A stretch of 64,000 nucleotides of DNA from Hofstenia miamia (taxonomy: Eukaryota; Xenacoelomorpha; Acoela), in NCBI GenBank assembly GCA_004352715.1, contig SCFE01000047.1:1072606-1136605 (forward strand), given 5' to 3'. The translations under genes were made by a program, and so were the position numbers. Positions within the stretch are counted from its first letter, which is position 1. Each line of letters opens with the position of its first letter. The notes under the pieces were generated by a model. The model saw only the letters and a list, made by a program, of their open reading frames with translations, was not told the DNA's origin and did not search any database. Positions 11,780 to 21,163 of this stretch are shown here, piece after piece.

Positions 11780-12561
11780 AGTATCCAGCAATGATCACTA
11801 GTTACAATGCAGATGGTTATGACTCCCTGATAGTGGTTTATGTTGTGGTGTGAGATGTTCCCCTGTGTTGCTTACCTTTAAAATATTTGTACATTGTTTG
11901 CTCTTGTTATCAATCGTAATAAAGGATTTAATACAACCCTGCTGCATTTGCTTCTTATTTACCCTATATATAAATAGCCCTAAATATGGATAACTGCATG
12001 ATCCTGGATACATGTAAGCAACCAATGTGGCCAGCAGAAATATGACAGTTGAAAGTCCACAATGAATTAATATAAGAAATATACACAGGGCGTAGAACTA
12101 ATGCAGAAGATGATATCAATTGTAGAATGCTGGAGGTTGCCACTTAAAAGCCAGTAAATGCAACTTGGAGTCCATGAATATCTACTTGTGTGCGTGAACA
12201 GTTAGCTTTCTTTTTGCATTACAGAATCAAACCTGATACAAACATAAAGATAAATCCCGAATGATTTAATTTATCAATGTTTCTCTTTTTGCACGTTGTT
12301 TTCATATTACACTTTTACAAACAAACAACATGTACTTGTTTTTTGTTGATTTCTGTTTTTTTTGTACTGTAAAACTCGTCTGCCAATTTCTTATGCAATG
12401 TGTTTTTTATTAGCTTTTTTTCAAATACTTTCACCAACAGACACTATTACTGGTAATATTGCTTAGTTTACAAAATGGTATATATAATTGATACAAAAGC
12501 ATAATCAAACAATAATCAAATTTATCATAAAAAGTACTTAGTTTCTCTATGTTTTTTGTCA
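11780..12561 (-). repeat. LTR copy A of gypsy-like family
   Basis: Diverged copy of the LTR also seen at 13.96-14.54, 20.10-21.12, 51.86-53.21 and 60.37-61.96 kb. Shared landmarks on the plus strand are GTTCTTGTTATCAAT, AATAAAG, CTTACATATAAATAG-like text, ACATGTAAGCAACCAAT and TCGTCTGCC. On the minus strand the LTR starts TGAC at 12561, directly after a purine-rich CAGGAAGCAGAGG. The lower boundary is not sharp. Confidence 0.6.
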
Positions 12562-13650
12562 CCTCTGCTTCCTGATTATGCCACACTCCCTTCCCAACCA
12601 AGCTAATTAATGATCACAACTCTCTCACCATGGATCATTTCATCTGCTGTTGTTATTAAGTTAACTGCCTCTGGCATATACCATTCTAATTGTTCATATT
12701 GCTAGCTTTTAGTTAACCACTTCTTTCTCAGTGGTTACGACTTTCTTGTGCATCAAGAACTGCCTCTAGCTTCTTAGATTGTGCACATGCTTCACATTTC
12801 ATTCAATTTCGTATTGAATTCTTCATAGAACTTCTCAAATAGTCTGAGCCCTTTGATAGCTACCATTAGATTCATCATTGCATCCACTCTACTTGTGTGC
12901 GCCAAGTCTGGGTTGATCGTCATTTCTGGGTAAAAGAATTTGTATGCTGATGCCTCATCATAGAATGCACTAATGTTTTCTATTACTTCCTGTCTTGTTG
13001 TATCTTCTGGTTCATTCTTACCCAGACAGATCATTATTATATCTACTCTCCTAGTAACATTGTAGTACTTATATTGTTTACTCCACAGTTCTCCCCAGAT
13101 TATGTCATTTAATCCTGAGAATAGAATGACTGTTTTTGTTAGCCTCTTTTCGATTTCATTGAATACTGTTTTGACTTGTGTATTTATTGGTTGCCCATTG
13201 CTATAGAGATCATAAGGCATTACGTTGCATCAATGAAAACTCTTTCACAATTTTTATGCTTTATCAACCCAATTTAGATTTCTTATAGCATTCATCTTGA
13301 ATTTCCTCTAACGCCCTTTCTTTTTTGTTCACATATGTGCTTTGCTCATGTCAGAATGTTTTTACTATCCTGTTATCTTTTATTCTCCATGTAGGTGGTA
13401 GCATTTGTATGTATTTTGTGAGAGGAGGCATACATTGTAGCAGTGATGTGAGCATCTATTGTTCTATCTGTTGGTATGTTCCTTTTAGGTTCAGTGCTGT
13501 AGTGAAGCCAAATGCTTTTGAGCACAAAAGCTTTATCATTGACTTTGTGTGTTTCTCATAGACTTCTCTGAAAATCAGTTTGACAATGTTGTGTATAATC
13601 TGTACATGCAGCAGTATAGACATATTTTCGCAATGCTTAAAAAAATTTAC
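12562..13650 (-). pseudogene. Gypsy-like element copy A, relic of the extra ORF placed after integrase
   Basis: The clearest open part (13220-12792) encodes TVILFSGLNDIIWGELWSKQ, then ENISAFYDEASAYKFFYP, then NPDLAHTSRVDAMMNLMVAI, matching copy C (21.2-22.1 kb) line by line. Further upstream, on the same strand up to about 13650, fragments such as NIVKLIFREVYEK and LNLKGTYQQIEQ also match copy C but are broken by stops and joined by a deletion. The GxND and DxxH boxes are kept. The function of this ORF family is not recognised; see copy C. Confidence 0.7.
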
Positions 13651-13959
13651 TACGATGTATCCTTTTAACTATGTGTACGATCCCAATTCGTCCAGCTTTC
13701 AATCCTGTTAGCATAGGTTAATACTATAGATTCGGGCATTCCTTTCTTCTTATCATTCCTTACAATTACTTTAGATTGAAAGCAGCAAGATGTTACCAGG
13801 GTCGAAACCCAACGCTGAGCAATGCAATTCAAGGAGCAACGTGGATTGGTAAACAATCACCAGTTACCGTGGAAACTGTAGTGACTCACAAACAAACCTC
13901 ATGGTGCAGAAATGTTCTCAGTGCTTTTGTAATGCAATTCCTAAGCAATTTAGTGTATT

Positions 13960-14545
13960 GATTAATGATTGTTCTTGTTATAAATGAAAAATAAACTTAA
14001 GGAATGTTCACAACCGTGATGCATTAGCTTATTATAGATCTTACATATACATAATCCTACATGTATAGATAAATTAATATAAACTAGATACCTGTGAAAT
14101 ATCATTACAGTCAGTGAAAACTGGAAGCCTAGCAGTCCGATTTGATTGTCATATATGACACTAATTAAGCTGGTAAATAATATACACATGTAAGATAGTT
14201 CAGGGCACGTTGGCATCTCATATGTGTAGAAGGGTTTATTATAACACCGTAATAATTCAGTTCTAAAAAAGTGGGTTAGTCTAAGCAAAGCTGTCCAGCG
14301 GTTTGGTGACATGTTTATTATGCAAGGTGAATCAATTGGAAAGCTACAATGAATAAAATCCCTAAACCTACACCTAACCTAAGAGCACACATGAGTTTCA
14401 GCTACCAGCTGCACCGCATTTTGAATATCAGAACCTGCAGAACCACTTGTGTGCTCAGACATTTAACTTTCCATTGTCATTAATAATCAAATCTGAGAAA
14501 TCTAGTGAAATTAATTCATCATCAAATAAATCCATTGGTCTGTAT
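13960..14545 (-). repeat. LTR copy B of gypsy-like family, interrupted by a LINE
   Basis: Shares GTTCTTGTTAT, AATAAACTTAAG, CTTACATATACATAATCC, CCTACACCTAACCTAAGAGC and TTTAACTTTCCATTGT with the other LTR copies. The match fades near 14545, where the plus-strand LINE begins. Confidence 0.55.
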
Positions 14546-14590
14546 ATTATAAAATTTATTAGGTTTTCATATTCGTGTATTGTACTCTCA

Positions 14591-15339
14591 ATGGGCTCTA
14601 ACTTGAGACATGCAAACTCAGTGAGTGATGACAGTGTCCATTGTGCAAAATGCAAGAAATCAAATGATGAGGGGACGCAGTGGGTGGAGTGTGACTTTTG
14701 TCAACTGTGGTACCATAGTGGTTGCTTTGCCTTGCCTCCAGGAAGCCTCGACTTAATTAAAGATAAGCATATTCTCTTTATCTGTGACTCTTGCCTTAAA
14801 AAGAAAAGACATAAAGAAGAATCTCATCATGTAATTGTTAAATCTATCATTGAATGTGTTGAAAAAGTACTTCCTAAAAATTGGTAATGAGCAAATTGAA
14901 CAAGTTCTCATGAAGTCACTCACCATTCCCTCAATCCAGAAGCCCGATTCATCTAATGAATTTTGATTATTGTAAATGGCATTCCTGATGATGAAGCAAG
15001 TTTGTATAAACAAATTGAATCTCATTCTGAACAACTGAATAAAGTCTTTGACCACATTGGTGTCAATACTGAGGACAAAATCTGCAGCGTGAAGAGACTT
15101 GGGAAGTTCTCAAGAGGATGCAACGCCCTAGGCCTTTACTTATTAAATTTAATAATGAATGGACAATTCAGAAACTGTTTGCCAAAAGTTATCTGTTAAA
15201 AGATTTCGAACATCCGGTGTATCTCAAGAATTATTTTTCCAGTGCTGATCGTGAAATTGAAAAGAAAATTTTGGCACTATGTTATAAAATAGTCACTGAA
15301 AAGGGACTTTCCAAATCAGATTTTAGTATCAAAAACTAG
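14591..15339 (+). pseudogene. LINE ORF1: PHD finger plus RNA-binding region
   Basis: From ATG at 14591 the protein starts MGSNLRHANS and carries a complete PHD finger: CAKC, then WVECDFCQLWYHSGC, then CDSC, with spacing fitting the C4HC3 zinc pattern. The frame ends at 14887. After frameshifts the chain continues at 14966-15339 with IIVNGIPDDE, VKRLGKF and RPRPLLIKFNNEW, ending REIEKKILALCYKIV. These resemble the RRM-like ORF1 region of CR1/L2-clade LINEs (V.GIPE...D...V.RLG...RPRPL.VKF). In such elements ORF1 coats the element RNA; PHD-bearing ORF1 proteins are known in CR1-type LINEs. At least two frame breaks make this copy inactive. Confidence 0.75.
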
Positions 15340-15429
15340 CAGCTCTTTTACAAAAACTCTCCAGTCCAGCTGTCCACAAATTGACAATCTATTGTATTAT
15401 CAGGTCTCATCTTAAACTGCCAATCTCTC

Positions 15430-16110
15430 ATTAACAAAGAATCAACCTTCACAAGCTTCTGACAGTTCTTAACATTGACATTGCCTTCTTAACAGAAAGC
15501 TGGCTAAATGATGACATTATATGGATGAAGAAATTGTGTGTGTTTCTCATTTTAAAGTAGTTTCTAGGAAAGACTGGCTGAAGAATCAACATGGTGGCAC
15601 TATTATTCTGGCAAGAAAATTGAATGAATGCTCCATAGTAGATATCTCAGACGCCAAGTTTGCTTTCAGTACATTCTGGAATCTAGTGTCGCCTAATTTC
15701 ATTAAACTTTTTATTTAAATTTACAGACCAACTGCAAAGTCAAACTACGAAATTCCCTTTGATGATATTTGTTTATCTATTTTAAAATATGTTAATGATT
15801 TTGATGATATTTGCAGAAATTTCTCCCACCATCAGAAAGAAATCTTCATTGTCAGTGACTTTAACTAACCTGGTATTGATTGGAATGAGTTAGTCAGAAA
15901 AATGAAGAGTCCTGTTTTCTTGAATTTCTAGACTTGCTTGAGCTGATGCAATTGGTTAGAGGCCCTACCCACGCATTGGGTAATACATTGGATATTCCTG
16001 TCACCAACACAAGCAATACTAGTTACATGACTTTACCAAAGTCTTTTTCTGATCATTTTCCAGTACAATTTGTCACTCCTGTTGATTTTCTACCTTCTGA
16101 TGATGTCCTC
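15430..16110 (+). pseudogene. LINE AP-type endonuclease relic
   Basis: Fragments in shifting frames follow the apurinic endonuclease domain of LINE ORF2: LNCQSLINKES and LTESWLNDD near the start, HGGTIILARK, SDFN followed by GIDWNELV, then PKSFSDHFPVQF, the final SDH motif. The usual YRPP..S..Y block is seen as YRPTAKSNYE. Stops and shifts interrupt it at about 15520, 15720 and 15870, so it is not translatable. The domain nicks target DNA to prime reverse transcription. Confidence 0.75.
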
Positions 16111-16499
16111 TTAAGCTTTTCAAAATCACTTTTTAGTCTGGCAACATTCAATTCCAAGCTTTATAGATTATACGACTTCATTTCTAGTTGCCTCGGCTAC
16201 AATGAACACTATATCCGGACCTGGTTTACATTGTTCACCAAAGTTGTCAATGGCTCTATCCCCATCAAACATTCCAAAAGAGTTTGTTATCCTGGTTTTT
16301 TATTCATTGCATACTATGCATCTTATGAATATGAGAAACACTGTGCAGAGAAAACTTTCAAAAGCTTGGTCTCTTCAAGGATCATTAAAAGTGAAGCAGC
16401 TGTAAATCAATCTTGATCACTCAATAGAACTTGACAAAACAGCTTATGTCAGTGGAAGGACGCTCTCTAACAAATAGCAATGTCTTTCCCTGCTGCACT

Positions 16500-17282
16500 C
16501 CTTGAAATGTTTTACAAACATACTGAACTTGATGTTTTGGGGTAATAAATCTGCTAACGAATCTCAATCTATTACAGAGCTCTTCAATGAATACTTTTGT
16601 TCTGTTTATTCAGCTAAACGTGATTTTGCAATACAATCCTTACACACCAATCCAACTGTTGTTCTATCGGAGTTATCTCTAACACAAAATGACGTTCATA
16701 AACTACTGTCTCACTTCCCTGACACTGCTTCTCACGCATCAGATATAGTTCCTGCTTTTGCAGTCTAGTATGGTTCTGAGATTCTCACTCCTCTAATACA
16801 TCACTTATTCCTTGATATTCTTCAACTGAAAAAATGGCCAGATATTTGGAAACAATCCTTGGTTACACTTATTTATAAATCTGATTCTCAGCACTATGTC
16901 AACAATTATCCACCAATTAGCATCCTTCCTAAATTGCCTCTTGCATTTGAATGAGTTATTTTCATGTTTCTTTATGACAAAGTTCGCCATCAGATATCTA
17001 AGTTTCAACATAGTTTTTTCCGTGGCAGAAGCACTGTTACACATTTATTTGAATATAACGAACTTTTATATGAATATAAAGACAATAGTCAGCTTTACTT
17101 ATCCATCTATTTTGACATACATAAAGCCTTTGATATTGTTCTGAATGACAAATTATTATGTAAGTTACAATTGATGTACAATCTCAACACTGACTTTCTC
17201 CAACTACTAGATTCTTAATTCACTAAGAGAACTCAATGTGTGCGAATAAACAACTTCAGGTCCAAACCTCGTGCTGTTTTTT
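16500..17282 (+). pseudogene. LINE reverse transcriptase relic, 3'-truncated
   Basis: Blocks seen: WPDIWKQSLVTLIYKS, NNYPPISILPKL, QHSFFRGRSTVTHLF (the usual Q.GF...RST) and IYFDIHKAFDIV, corresponding to the first catalytic Asp block (LD.SKAFD.V). The PQG and FADD blocks are absent because the sequence is cut at 17282 by the (AAT)n end of the minus-strand LINE. Frameshifts near 16950 and stops elsewhere show it is old. No RNase H is seen. Confidence 0.75.
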
Positions 17283-17367
17283 TTGCTATTTATAAATAAT
17301 AATAATAATAATAATCAATGACTTTATTTAGCTGCTGAAGGCATACACAACAAAAAATAAAAACAAG

Positions 17368-18786
17368 TCAAGTTTTATAGCAGTGTGAACAGTCACAGGA
17401 GATGAAATAGGAGCAAATGGAAGAGTAGGCAAAGTTGGAGAAGGGCTCAGCAAAGAGGAAAGCCATCAAAGATTTCTTGAAGCTCAGTGGTGGGGAAAAG
17501 AATTCAATTGCTGTTGGAGGGTTGCGAATCAAGATGTAATTAGCAGAAGTACAAGCACAATTGAAAAACGAGAGAAGGGTGCAATGTTTCCTTGTACAAC
17601 AAATGGAGAAGGTGACAACATCATCAGAGCAAGTGCAGCAGGAATTAGAGAACTTAATGAAATCAAAAGGATCAAGATCCAATTTGTGAGTCAGTAGTTG
17701 ANNNNNNNNNNNNNNNNNNNNNNNNNNNNNNNNNNNNNNNNNNNNNNNNNNNNNNNNNNNNNNNNNNNNNNNNNNNNNNNNNNNNNNNNNNNNNNNNNNN
17801 NNNNNNNNNNNNNNNNNNNNNNNNNNNNNNNNNNNNNNNNNNNNNNNNNNNNNNNNNNNNNNNNNNNNNNNNNNNNNNNNNTCAAGATCCAATTTGTGAG
17901 TCAGTAGTTGATTGAACAGAAGGAGATCACAGGCATGGAAGTAGAGTGACAGCGGGAGAGTGGAGAATTTCAGCAGAGCGTTTTTATAGTACAAAGAGGA
18001 AATCCATTTGAAAGCGTGTTTCTGGAAACATTCCATGGAGTGGAATAAAGCACGAGAAGGCCACCAACAAGGAGACGTGTAGAGAAGAATGGCGTGAGGA
18101 ATGGACTTGAACAAAGAGAGCTTCACAGTGGCCGAGGTATTAAAAGGAACATTACGGAAAAGGGCAAATAGTGAGGAATTAGCTTTGCAGAGATGCAAAG
18201 ACACATGTCCAGTCCAATTTAAGTTTGCAGCAAGTTGAACTCCAAGATGAGTGTGATGAGGCGCAAAGTTCACAGGTAGAGGCAAATCAGAAGGGGGAGC
18301 CACAAAAAAGGAAATACCACATGTCTTGGTAGTGCTAAAATCGAGATGGTTGACAGAGGACCAAGTAGACAAGTGCTCAAGATCAGAAAAAATGTTCGAA
18401 GCAAAAGAACAACCAAAATCAAAAATTGCAGTGTTGTTGACATACAGCAGGCAAGATGAGTTGAGAACAGAATGAATGAGGTTGTTAATGGCAATGAGTA
18501 AGAAAAGAACAGCAAACACTGAGCCTTGAGGGGCACCACTAGTAATGGGGACAGGAGAAGAGATAGAAGAGTTGATTTTGACACACTGGTGGCAATTGGT
18601 CAGGTAAGACTGGAGCAGTTCTATGAAATCCACATCAAAACCAAATAAACGTAACTTGTCAAGTAGAATGGAATGAGGGAGGCGATCAAATGCTTTTGAG
18701 ATGTCAAGAAAGATAATGCAACCAGGATCTTTACTATCAGAGTGAAAGTAGCAGTTTTTGATCAGAGTGAGCAGGTTAGTAATCAT
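17368..18786 (-). pseudogene. LINE reverse transcriptase, C-terminal two thirds
   Basis: One long frame through the N block at 17702-17881. RT motifs: GCIIFLDISKAFDRLPHS (first Asp block), ITSGAPQGSVFAVLFLLIAI (the usual PQGSVLGPLLF is altered) and CLLYVNNTAIFDFG where the catalytic YADDT should be, so both catalytic Asp residues there are replaced by Asn. Then LGVQLAANLNWTGHV (the LGV.ID..L.W..H block) and a Cys-rich tail with FNCACTSANYILIR. No RNase H. The N block is bordered on both sides by the same 30 bases, so the true coding sequence is probably continuous and shorter. Inactive by loss of catalytic residues. Confidence 0.8.
17702..17881. other. Assembly gap with duplicated flanks
   Basis: TCAAGATCCAATTTGTGAGT followed by CAGTAGTTGA occurs just before and just after the N block, so the neighbouring contigs overlap and the gap is probably not real. 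Confidence 0.85.
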
Positions 18787-18897
18787 AGAGCGACCAGGAA
18801 GGTTGCCATGCTGAGAAGAAGAGATGAGGTGACGAATTTTTGGGAATACATAATGAAAAACAAGGCGTTCAAAGATGATAGACAGTCGAGATAGAAT

Positions 18898-19121
18898 NNN
18901 NNNNNNNNNNNNNNNNNNNNNNNNNNNNNNNNNNNNNNNNNNNNNNNNNNNNNNNNNNNNNNNNNNNNNNNNNNNNNNNNNNNNNNNNNNNNNNNNNNNN
19001 NNNNNNNNNNNNNNNNNNNNNNNNNNNNNNNNNNNNNNNNNNNNNNNNNNNNNNNNNNNNNNNNNNNNNNNNNNNNNNNNNNNNNNNNNNNNNNNNNNNN
19101 NNNNNNNNNNNNNNNNNNNNN
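18898..19121. other. Assembly gap in LINE RT
   Basis: N block without duplicated flanks; hides part of the RT palm start. Confidence 0.95.
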
Positions 19122-20103
19122 CTTAGTGGAGCAAATGAAGGAGTAAAGATGCTTTAAATGAATAGAAAGCATGGAGTAGGTTTCATGAATTTACAATGTA
19201 TGGAACACTGTCAGGATAACAAGGACCAGACAACTTGCAAGATTTAAGAATAAGAGAAATATCATGAGCGCTGAAGACCATATCACAAAGTCGGATTAGT
19301 GGGGAGGCAGCAGGCGGACCAGGGCACATGGAGACAGGTACAGGAGAATTTAGAGGCAAAATACGCATTGAACAGATCAGCTTTCTCCAGGTCAGAGTGA
19401 GCAGAAAGAAGGTTCCATCTCAAATTGGGGAGATCAGGCTTGGAATGAAGAGAACGCAGGAAGGAATAAGAGTCTTGGAGAGAACCAGATGAGAAGCTGG
19501 ACAGAAAAGAGACTTTGTCAAGTTCCATAAAATTGATAACATCTTCTGTGAGAGAAGCAAGCTTTGGAGTAGCAGTAGTACCAGAATGGCGTTTGTAAGA
19601 CTCCAATTTATTCAAGGAATGCACAGTAAGGGACGAAGAATAGAAAGGAAGAGAAGCATGCTTTTTCCACTGACGAGGAACATAAGAAGAAATAACTTGA
19701 TGAAAGAAAGTGAGCCAATCGTCAACTGAGAAGGAATAACTAAAAACAGGCAGCAAAGATGAGAGAGCAGCATTAAGTGACAGAAAGTCACGGTTAAATC
19801 AAGCATATTGGGGAGCAGCCAGATTAGCAGATGGAGAAGTAGAGTTGACAAACAGATTGAAGCTGACAAATGAGTAATCTGACAGCTTAGCAGGAACAGG
19901 GATTACAGATATGTCAAATATATAATTGGGGTGAGAGCACAGAACCAAATCAAGCAGAGAGGAGCTGGAAGTAGGAGAAAATATAAGTTGTTCAAGAGAA
20001 TAGCAGGCAAAAACTTCTAAAACTGCAGACTCATAAGTTTCAATAGAGTTGAAGTGGTGCCATGCAATTCCAGAGACATCTTTATCAGCAACAACTCCAG
20101 CTT

Positions 20104-21116
20104 TTACTTGAACTCTGCAATGGAAACCATTAACAGGATTACTGTGTGAATGGGAAACACAGTGATTGTGGTTGTGTGACTACTTATCAATTTTGTGCAT
20201 TGATTCCTTTTGTTATTATGATTATGTGAAGATAAGGAAATACCGCAACCACAATGCTTTAGCTTGTTATTGAGCCTTACATATAATAGCCCTACAGATA
20301 TAGTAATACATGCTAGCCCTTCGTACATGTAAACAATCAATGCAGCCAGCAAGAAAGTAAATGCATAAGTTGGCCAAGGGTCTATGATATAAAATAATGA
20401 GCAACTTGAATTCAATACTGAATTAATAATAACTACAAAATAAAACAATGAGCAAATTGAATTCAATACCAAAATAATAACTATGATATAAAACCATGAG
20501 CAACTTGGATTCAATGACGAAATAATCAACATGTAGAGCAATATAAATACAATCATAATAACTGACAAGCAATGAGTAATATGAAAGCTACAACAGAGAA
20601 AAATCCCTATCCCTATTTGTAACCTAAAAGCACATTGAGGAAACTACAGCTACCACATTCACTGCTGTTGAATAGCTGATTGTGAGGCTGCTCCAGCATT
20701 CCTTTAAATGTATGTGGGGACCACCATACAATTACCTCTAGTGCTTGAATGTTTAGCTTTCCATAAATTATTAAATAACCTGACAAGAGAAGAAGTAAAT
20801 CCAAACTAAATTCATTCATCAACCATTTTAACATTTGTTGCATATTTATAGCACTTTTTAGCAAATAATCAAATACTCAACTAGTACCTGTTTGATTGAA
20901 TCTTGTTTACAATTTTCCCTCACACTTTAGTTCTGCTTTTAATTACACAATGTCACCATTAATTAGAGTACACTGTTTGGTCCCATCTTTGTTTTTGCTA
21001 AACACTGTCAAGTTAATTTAAAATATAAAACTGCATAAAACATTTTACAAATCAAATAATCAATCATAACCATGTGTTTACAATTTAATCATTATTACAT
21101 TTTAGTCTTAGTTACA
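20104..21116 (-). repeat. LTR copy C (3' LTR) of gypsy-like element
   Basis: On the minus strand the LTR starts TGTAACTAAGACTAAAATG at 21116, immediately after a polypurine tract. It contains the family landmarks TTTAGCTTTCCAT, CCCTATTTGTAACCTAAAAGC, CCTTACATATAATAGCC and TTTGTGCATTGATTCC (plus-strand reading). The distal end is cut off at 20103 by the LINE. Confidence 0.7.
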
Positions 21117-21137
21117 TCCCTCTTTCTTCTCACTTCG
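21117..21137 (-). promoter_or_regulatory. Polypurine tract of gypsy-like element
   Basis: Minus-strand GAAGTGAGAAGAAAGAGGGA lies directly before the LTR start TGTAAC. This is the expected primer for plus-strand DNA synthesis. The related copy at about 61960-61975 has a similar purine run (AAAAAGAAAGAAGAA). Confidence 0.7.
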
Positions 21138-21163
21138 ACCACACATGGTTATTTGATGGATGA

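Larger units (their letters stand above)
17283..20103 (-). mobile_element. Minus-strand LINE (CR1/L2-like), 5'-truncated, with (ATT)n 3' tail
   Basis: Read on the minus strand from 20103: end of an endonuclease domain (VVADKDVSGIAWHHF, then LLDLVLCSHPNYIFD, then LSDYSFVSFNL), an inter-domain region at 19756-19283 (MLPVFSYSFSVDDW on), and RT from 18786. An N block (18898-19121) hides the start of RT. The 3' end has AATAAAGTCATTGA followed by (TTA)n and TTTATAAATAG, a typical non-LTR tail. It lies tail-first against the truncated plus-strand LINE at 17283 and against LTR copy C at 20103. Confidence 0.85.

Noticed and set aside
13776-13815. GGGTCGAAACCC, resembling a tRNA B box
   Set aside because: It is a self-complementary 12-mer with one base too many for the B-box consensus, and no A box or acceptor stem could be folded nearby.
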